Part shown: positions 44,775 to 49,854 of the stretch, piece after piece | Layout: each line of letters starts with the position of its first letter | Position numbering within the stretch: position 1 is the first letter of the stretch | Assembly: GCA_937911865.1 (NCBI GenBank) | Contig: CALDSK010000080.1 | Location: forward strand, 1 to 49,854 | Reading direction: 5' to 3' | DNA from: an uncultured Synechococcus sp. | GTDB lineage: Bacteria; Cyanobacteriota; Cyanobacteriia; Phormidesmidales; Phormidesmidaceae | DNA length: 49,854 bases | Translations under genes and position numbers: made by a program | The notes under the pieces: generated by a model | What the model saw: only the letters and a program-made list of their open reading frames with translations | Told to the model about the DNA's origin: nothing | Database searches by the model: none

Positions 44775-47700
44775 ATGGCGCGAAAAACAAAACTATTCTG
44801 GCATAGAGACTTAGAACTGCTGGCTCAGCAGCGTTTCTCTGAAGTTGAGAGGCGAGAGGCGAATGCAGAAATCAATGGACATTTTCATATGGTCTGCAAC
44901 GCGGCAAGCCGAGCAGCCAACACAAGCACCTGGCGAGTTCTCATCTGTTTACTCAGCGCAGTAACGCTGCAAAACATAGCGCCATTGGCCAGGGCTCAAA
45001 TCATCCCGGACACAACCCTACCCAACAATTCAGAAGTGCCTAATAATTGCACTACCTGCGCAATTACCGGGGGGAGCCTTTCCAACGATCAACAAACGCT
45101 TTTCCATAGTTTTCAACAGTTTTCAGTTCCCACAGGCGGAGCTGCACTGTTCCAAAACGATCCGAGCTTGGTTAATATTGTTACCCGTGTCACTGGAGAG
45201 AATCGTTCAACAATTGATGGGCTAGTCGCAGCGCAAGGAAACGTGGATTTGTTTCTGATCAATCCTAACGGCATCGTATTTGGTCCAAACGCGGTCTTAC
45301 AACTCCCCGGCTCTTTCATCGCCAGCAGTGCAAACAGTCTAGTATTCGAAGACAACGCCCAGTGGAGTGCGATCAGCCCGGCTGAACCACCGCTTCTAAC
45401 AGTCAGTACGCCCGTGGGGCTACAGTTCGGAGCCGCCCCAGGGGACATCCTGGTAGAAGGCCCCGGCAACTTTCCCCCTACCTTACCCGGCCTATTTGTT
45501 ACCCCCGGCCACACATTGGCCTTGGCTGGTCGCAACGTTGACATTGTTGGCGGCACCGTCTCTGCGCCCGCTGGTCGAATAGAACTAGGCAGCAGTACCC
45601 AGTCAACAGTACGTTTCGTGCCGACGAACAACGGCTACGATCTCACCTTCGATTCTGTTCAAAACGCAGGCGGTCAAAACGCAGGCGGTCAAAATGCAGG
45701 AAACGTCCGCCTCCGCCAAGGCGGCCTACTCAATGCCAACGGCCCTGGCGGCGGTGACATTGACATCCAAAGCCAAACCGCATTAATTGAACAAGGCTCT
45801 CAGGTGCTCACGGTGACCACCGGAGCTACAGCCGGAGGCAATTTGCGGATTACCGCGCCCGAATCAGTCACCGTTCGAGGCGCTTCACCCAATGGCCAAA
45901 CCATCAGCCGGGTCGGGGCCGATACGACAGGCACTGGCACTGGCGGCAACCTCGTGGTGAATACAGGCACGCTTCGAGTAAGCGACAGAGCCCTACTGTC
46001 AGCTTCCACCGGTGGCGATGGGCGCGGCGGCAATTTAGATTTGAACGCGACAGAGGCTATTGAACTAAAAGGTACCGGATACGAGTCGCTACAGACGCTC
46101 TTTTTGGGTGCACTACAGGGCGGGCTAGATATTTCTTCGGCTGAAAGCGGTTTGATTGCAGGCAGTGGGGGTGCAGGCAATGCCGGGCGTCTGGTCATTG
46201 ATACCCCTCGGTTACAGCTACAAGAAGGCGCGCTAATTTCGACCACGGCCAGCGGTAGCGGAGCGGGCGGCAATGCCACTATTACCACCACAGAATCCGT
46301 CGATATTGTGGGGTCGATTATCCTGACCGGCACGCTCCAGGGCACCACGCAGCAAGCGGGTGATTTGACGCTAGACACCCAACGCCTGAGCCTGCGTGAA
46401 GGAGGACTATTGCAAACGTTTACCTTTGGCAGTGGCAAGGGCGGCAGTCTGGTCGTCAACGCTGACGAATCGGTAGAGCTATCATCAACACCAATCAACG
46501 CTGTTGTGCCCACTGGTATCTTTGCCAACAGCATTTTTGGAACGGGAACCGGTGGCAATATAAAGGTGAACACATCGCAGCTATCAATGACGGGTGGCAG
46601 TCAAATTGGCAACCAGACGGGCGCATTTCTAGGGACGGGCATCATTCCGTTTGGCGGCCCGGCTGGCGACGTCGTCATCACAGTAGACGGCACCACTTTG
46701 ATCTCAGGGCTGTCTGCCGATGGTCGATTTACCAGCGGTCCAGGTACCGCCAGCTTTAGCAATGCCGATGCAGGCAACATTCTACTCACCACAGGAAATT
46801 TGTTTATTCAGGCAGGGTCTGATATTTCCACAACGACCTTTGGCAACGGCAATGGAGGAACGCTCACGGTAGAAGTAGAAGAGACGTTAGAAATTAGTGG
46901 CACAGGCACCAGAACACCGTCAGGAGCACCCATAACATCGCCCAGCAGCCTAGTGTCTTCATCCGGGCGAGCTGATTTCCCGGGGCGAGTCGGCAGTGGC
47001 AATGCCGGAACGCTGCAAGTCAGTGCAGGCGAGCTGATTTTGCGAGAGGGCGGTGCGATCGCAATCAACAGTCTAGGGCCTGGCGACGCAGGCACGCTCA
47101 GCGCCACAGCCGACCTCATCCGTCTAGATAGCGGTAGCACTATCACCGCCGCTACCACCACCGGAGCAGGTGGAAACGTCATCCTAGAAACGCCTGTACT
47201 GGTCCTTCGCCAAGGCAGCAGCATCAACTCTGACGCTGGCAATGCAGACGGCGGCAACATCACCCTAAACGGCCTCATCCTCATGGCCCTAGAAAATAGC
47301 GACATTACAGCAAACGCCCTACAGGGCCGGGGCGGACAGGTAAACATCACTGCTCAAAACATTATTGGCACCACCTTCAGAACAAACTTAACGGCAGAAA
47401 GCGACATCACAGCCACCTCAGCACTTGGCCCCGACTTTAACGGAGAAGTGGTTATTAATACCCCAGACGCCGAGCCCGACAGTGGCCTGATGCGCTTGCC
47501 CGCAGCCACAGCGGATCCAAACGAGCAAATTATCGCCGGGTGTGCTAGCGATTACGGCAATCGGTTTGTCGTCAGTCACCAGGGCGGCCTGCCAGCATCA
47601 CCCAGCCAGCGCATCACATCCTCCTCTGGAGGCTGGCAGGACCTGCGCTTTTTAGACGAAAGGCCTACTGTCAACGCCACTATCGATCAACCTGTTAACA

Positions 47701-47999
47701 GCCAACCCTCTAACAACCCGTCTTCCAGTGGCCAATCTTCCAGTGGCCAGTCTTCCAGTGGTCAATCTTCCAGTGGCCAATCTTCCAGAACAGAGCACAG
47801 CACTGTGTCTATCAGTTCGCAGGAACCAGCACAAACAGCTTCTTTTCAAGAGGCCAATCTTGTCCAACAAAATGAACGAGGAGAGACGGTCTTAATTGCA
47901 CGCGCAGAAAATGAGCTAAATCTGAGCACTCAGCACGATATATCAGGCAGCTGCGCAGCTCACCGAAAACAGACTTCTCGACTACCCGCAGAGCGCTAG
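44775..47999 (+). CDS. Filamentous haemagglutinin-like exoprotein (two-partner secretion)
   Basis: The 1074-residue protein has an extended N-terminus and a signal helix (about 55-75, cleavage near ARA-Q), then the TPS haemagglutination-activity domain (about 80-250): TCAITGG, SLFHS-like FHSFQQFSVPTGG, and NPNGIVFGPNA, a hallmark of secretion by TpsB partners. A long beta-helix with GSGAGGN-type turns follows, and a cyanobacterial C-terminal block (SPSQRITSSSGGWQDLRFLDERP). Tandem repeats encode QNAGG and SSGQS runs. No TpsB pore gene is in the window, so it must be elsewhere. A later ATG at 44889 would give a more conventional signal peptide. Its stop overlaps the stop of the small gene opposite. 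Confidence 0.9.
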   Translation: MARKTKLFWHRDLELLAQQRFSEVERREANAEINGHFHMVCNAASRAANTSTWRVLICLLSAVTLQNIAPLARAQIIPDTTLPNNSEVPNNCTTCAITGGSLSNDQQTLFHSFQQFSVPTGGAALFQNDPSLVNIVTRVTGENRSTIDGLVAAQGNVDLFLINPNGIVFGPNAVLQLPGSFIASSANSLVFEDNAQWSAISPAEPPLLTVSTPVGLQFGAAPGDILVEGPGNFPPTLPGLFVTPGHTLALAGRNVDIVGGTVSAPAGRIELGSSTQSTVRFVPTNNGYDLTFDSVQNAGGQNAGGQNAGNVRLRQGGLLNANGPGGGDIDIQSQTALIEQGSQVLTVTTGATAGGNLRITAPESVTVRGASPNGQTISRVGADTTGTGTGGNLVVNTGTLRVSDRALLSASTGGDGRGGNLDLNATEAIELKGTGYESLQTLFLGALQGGLDISSAESGLIAGSGGAGNAGRLVIDTPRLQLQEGALISTTASGSGAGGNATITTTESVDIVGSIILTGTLQGTTQQAGDLTLDTQRLSLREGGLLQTFTFGSGKGGSLVVNADESVELSSTPINAVVPTGIFANSIFGTGTGGNIKVNTSQLSMTGGSQIGNQTGAFLGTGIIPFGGPAGDVVITVDGTTLISGLSADGRFTSGPGTASFSNADAGNILLTTGNLFIQAGSDISTTTFGNGNGGTLTVEVEETLEISGTGTRTPSGAPITSPSSLVSSSGRADFPGRVGSGNAGTLQVSAGELILREGGAIAINSLGPGDAGTLSATADLIRLDSGSTITAATTTGAGGNVILETPVLVLRQGSSINSDAGNADGGNITLNGLILMALENSDITANALQGRGGQVNITAQNIIGTTFRTNLTAESDITATSALGPDFNGEVVINTPDAEPDSGLMRLPAATADPNEQIIAGCASDYGNRFVVSHQGGLPASPSQRITSSSGGWQDLRFLDERPTVNATIDQPVNSQPSNNPSSSGQSSSGQSSSGQSSSGQSSRTEHSTVSISSQEPAQTASFQEANLVQQNERGETVLIARAENELNLSTQHDISGSCAAHRKQTSRLPAER
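45660..45704. repeat. 15-bp coding tandem repeat, three copies
   Basis: Units 45660-45674 and 45675-45689 are identical (CAAAACGCAGGCGGT); the third (45690-45704) is diverged. They encode Gln-Asn-Ala-Gly-Gly repeats in the haemagglutinin-like protein. Confidence 0.95.
47721..47788. repeat. 15-bp coding tandem repeat, four and a half copies
   Basis: Units start at 47721, 47736, 47751 and 47766, with a partial copy at 47781 (TCTTCCAGTGGCCAA type). They encode Ser-Ser-Gly-Gln-Ser repeats near the C-terminus of the haemagglutinin-like protein. Near-identity between copies indicates recent expansion. Confidence 0.95.
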
Positions 48000-48307
48000 T
48001 CCACAGGCAGTGAAAATTCAATCACCTCAAACCCTCTCACTTCATTTTGTTCTTCTAAGCCTTGATTAATCACTTCAAGCTGCCTGCTAGGATTTGGATC
48101 GCTCAATAGCTCCACGTCAACCATTCTATCTTCAACACTAATAGGTTCTAGCTCAAAGAGAGAATCGGCACTATCGTAGTCCGTGTAGATGAGGTCTTCT
48201 TCAACACTTTCGAGCTGTTCTTCTTCAACGGCCTGACTCGGCGGCACTAGCAGAACAACGCCAGCACAGGCTAATCCGAAGGCACAAAACACTTTTGTCA
48301 ATCGCAT
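47996..48307 (-). CDS. Small acidic secreted protein of unknown function
   Basis: The 103-residue protein has a clear signal peptide with cleavage at SQA-V near residue 26. The mature chain is strongly acidic (EEEQLESVEEDLIYTDYDS) and has no family I know. Its stop shares the palindrome CTAG (47996-47999) with the stop of the convergent haemagglutinin-like gene. The sharp signal peptide supports a real gene. It could act in the cell envelope near the exoprotein, but that is only positional. Confidence 0.65.
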   Translation of the reverse strand: MRLTKVFCAFGLACAGVVLLVPPSQAVEEEQLESVEEDLIYTDYDSADSLFELEPISVEDRMVDVELLSDPNPSRQLEVINQGLEEQNEVRGFEVIEFSLPVD

Positions 48308-48750
48308 GATGGCTATTCCCCTGAGAAGTTATCGGATGAAGTTAATCTTATGATAGTGACTTTTTAAGGGAGCTGTTCTTCCCAAAGTCATAAAACCCGG
48401 ATAAATTTAGCGTCTACAGAGAATTGCAAACCCGCTTTACAGAAAAAAACAGATCTGCTCAGGTCATCGCGCTCTCCACCAAAAATCATATCTACACCCG
48501 TTGTTCCCATTATCTGGTCCGCATCACCAGTTCCTCGAATATTGTTCTAATAGGGAGCTAATGGATGGAGAGCTAATGGAGCGATCGCATTCGGCGATAT
48601 CTTCACTTTTATTTGACTATTTGACAAACCCGCTCAGCAACGGCGCCACCTGCTTACCAGATAGAGAAAGCAGTGCCAACAAACCAACGCTCACTGACTA
48701 TCGCTAAATATAACAGCTTAAAGACAACAGCTTAAAAACAATCGCCCTCG
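48308..48750. other. Gap of about 440 bases before the hydrolase
   Basis: No gene is supported; the frame 48501-48707 has no recognisable product. The stretch contains short direct duplications (GAGCTAATGGA twice near 48555-48580; CAGCTTAAA twice near 48715-48735) and a HIP1 site near 48580. The part next to 48307 should hold the promoter of the small acidic protein. Confidence 0.55.
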
Positions 48751-49617
48751 CTACCGCATCTCAAACCACTTTCTCCAAAGGAAATGCTCAAGAGGAAACG
48801 CTCGAGAGGAAGCACTTAAAAGGAAACGCTTAACCTGTCGATTAAAATCCTTAGTCTCCTCATAAGCACCGTGCCCTAACTCTGGATAGATCACAAGCTG
48901 ACTATCTTCTATCTGGGCAGCCATTTCCTCAGAGGAGTTAGGACCCACCACAAGATCGCTTCCTCCACCAATCACCAGCGTAGGACAGGTAATTCTATTC
49001 AGCTCACCATAGGCGTCATGGTCCAGGCAGGCCTCCGCCTGAATTAAAAACCGCCTAAACGAGTTAGGCTTACCCAAGCGGCTAATCACAGGGTAAAACG
49101 GTCTATACTTTCTCAGCTGACGCGCACTGAACGTTTTCTCCATCGTATCGATAATCAAGCTTTTGTAGTCGTCAGCTGTGGCCATCTGTTTCCAGCTTTC
49201 AACAGCCGCTTGAATCGTCATATTGGGCCGAGAAATCGACACGGCAATTACCAGCCGCTTAACCAGATCAGGAAACTCAATGGCCAGGTACTGAGCAACC
49301 ATACCGCCCTGAGAAACGCCCATCACAAAAGCACGCTCAATATCCAGCTGGTGGAGCACCTTCTGCTGGTCTTTCGCCATCTCTCGCGTGGTATAGCCTT
49401 GTGTAATCTTGTTTTTACGACTAAATATATAGACCCGAAAATCTTTAGAAAATTGCCTATAGTACCAGGCGAGCAGCATAGCCTGACCCCGCACCGTTTG
49501 GAGTCCGTCACTCAAGCCAGGCAAGATAACCAGAGGATACAATCCTTGCCCAAAAACAACATAGTCCATCTCCGTATCTTGAAGCAGAACACGCTTGTTT
49601 TGGGCATTGAAAAACAT
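48751..49617 (-). CDS. Alpha/beta hydrolase
   Basis: With the ATG at 49617 the protein has 288 residues and the order of an alpha/beta hydrolase: oxyanion-side VILPGLSDG (29-37), nucleophile elbow GVSQGG with S102, acid in GGGSDLVVGP, and His in ELGHGAYEE. The large cap and RKYRPFYPVISRLGKPNSF region do not allow a substrate call. A longer frame to 49674 adds only 19 unconserved residues. A 47-residue membrane protein frame lies 26 bases upstream on the same strand and may be in the same unit. Confidence 0.87.
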   Translation of the reverse strand: MFFNAQNKRVLLQDTEMDYVVFGQGLYPLVILPGLSDGLQTVRGQAMLLAWYYRQFSKDFRVYIFSRKNKITQGYTTREMAKDQQKVLHQLDIERAFVMGVSQGGMVAQYLAIEFPDLVKRLVIAVSISRPNMTIQAAVESWKQMATADDYKSLIIDTMEKTFSARQLRKYRPFYPVISRLGKPNSFRRFLIQAEACLDHDAYGELNRITCPTLVIGGGSDLVVGPNSSEEMAAQIEDSQLVIYPELGHGAYEETKDFNRQVKRFLLSASSRAFPLEHFLWRKWFEMR

Positions 49618-49643
49618 ACTTCTAAAGCGTCTTACTACGCAGC

Positions 49644-49787
49644 TTAATCGAACACATACAGCAACAACACACACAGCGCTAACAAATTCGCTGACCAGCC
49701 TTTCAAGCTACGACCCTGCCGTTGCCATAGGCCAACAATACTCAGGAGAAATGCCGCGATCGCTAACGCCAGCATCACCAAAGCCAT
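49644..49787 (-). CDS. 47-residue membrane protein (short frame)
   Basis: This short frame runs from ATG 49787 to a TAA at 49644-49646. The product begins MALVMLALAIAAFLLSIVGL, has a basic polar turn (QRQGRSLKG) and a second hydrophobic segment ending LLLYVFD, so it is a likely two-helix membrane hairpin. No strong ribosome binding site is evident. Its clean amphipathic layout and position 26 bases before the hydrolase start support it, but no family is recognised and conservation is untested. Confidence 0.45.
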   Translation of the reverse strand: MALVMLALAIAAFLLSIVGLWQRQGRSLKGWSANLLALCVLLLYVFD

Positions 49788-49854
49788 AGCATTAAACAAC
49801 CAGGGCTATTTCATTTTCGGTGAAGTGAGCTAAAGTTTAGACTCCAGCGTTTTC

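Noticed and set aside
45113..47350. Long minus-strand frames opposite the haemagglutinin-like gene
   Set aside because: They are Pro/Ser/Val-rich shadows created by the biased Gly/Thr/Asn codons of the exoprotein; none has a plausible start or domain.
47721..47788. Regular repeats resembling a CRISPR array
   Set aside because: The units are contiguous 15-bp copies without spacers and encode an in-frame linker; no cas gene is present.
48501..48707. 68-residue frame upstream of the hydrolase
   Set aside because: It runs through short duplications and has no recognisable product or start signal.

Overview
The window looks like a cyanobacterial chromosome. It carries the HIP1 palindrome GCGATCGC repeatedly (for example 5810-5817, 9144-9151, 11567-11574), an IsiA-type chlorophyll antenna, a phycobilisome linker, a PatA/CheY/CheW/MCP/CheA operon, DUF928 and DUF1400 proteins, a CHAT-TPR protein and a filamentous-haemagglutinin-type surface protein. 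The mix resembles Leptolyngbya-like or related filamentous lineages, but the species cannot be fixed from the sequence. No rRNA, tRNA, CRISPR array, complete transposon or phage gene was seen.

Layout. 1-908: end of a FAD urate-hydroxylase-like gene plus hiuH (urate breakdown), closed by a strong terminator. 1082-6884: a UPF0126/TRIC-like membrane protein, then a GPH/SUT-type sugar symporter overlapping a 1148-residue fusion of an ATP/ADP-translocase-like domain, HEAT-like repeats and a cNMP-binding fold. 6943-8877: a double-GAF histidine kinase. 9518-11798: an IsiA-PsaL fusion followed by a CpcL-type linker with a membrane tail, a compact photosystem I antenna module behind a 640-base regulatory region. 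11815-20204 (minus): a signalling block with an RcaC-like regulator, a lipoprotein solute-binding protein without a transporter, two complex histidine kinases and a single-domain receiver. 20446-28091: accessory genes (small secreted proteins, CBS protein, sulfotransferase, AraC-dienelactone hydrolase pair, DUF1400 protein, LysR with a divergent cupin/membrane pair). 28095-36715 (minus): complete pix/hmp/pil-type taxis operon. 36716-37400: gap with a 20-bp perfect inverted repeat and a LysR gene relic. 37401-48307: class 3 lipase, CHASE2 hybrid kinase, DUF928 protein, exported CHAT-TPR protease-like protein, a divergent 1074-residue haemagglutinin-like exoprotein, and a small acidic secreted protein. 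48751-49787: alpha/beta hydrolase preceded by a 47-residue membrane protein.

How the genes work together. The window is unusually rich in signal transduction: five histidine kinases counting CheA, several receivers, and AraC and LysR regulators. Three sets look like functional modules: (a) isiA-psaL + cpcL, joining chlorophyll and phycobilin antennae to PSI; (b) the orphan binding protein with a translationally coupled hybrid kinase feeding an RcaC-like phosphorelay; (c) the exported CHAT protein / DUF928 / CHASE2 kinase set facing the haemagglutinin-like gene.

A separate pattern runs across the window: tandem duplications with a period of about 12-15 bp (15 bp most often) recur both in intergenic DNA and, in frame, in protein linkers.
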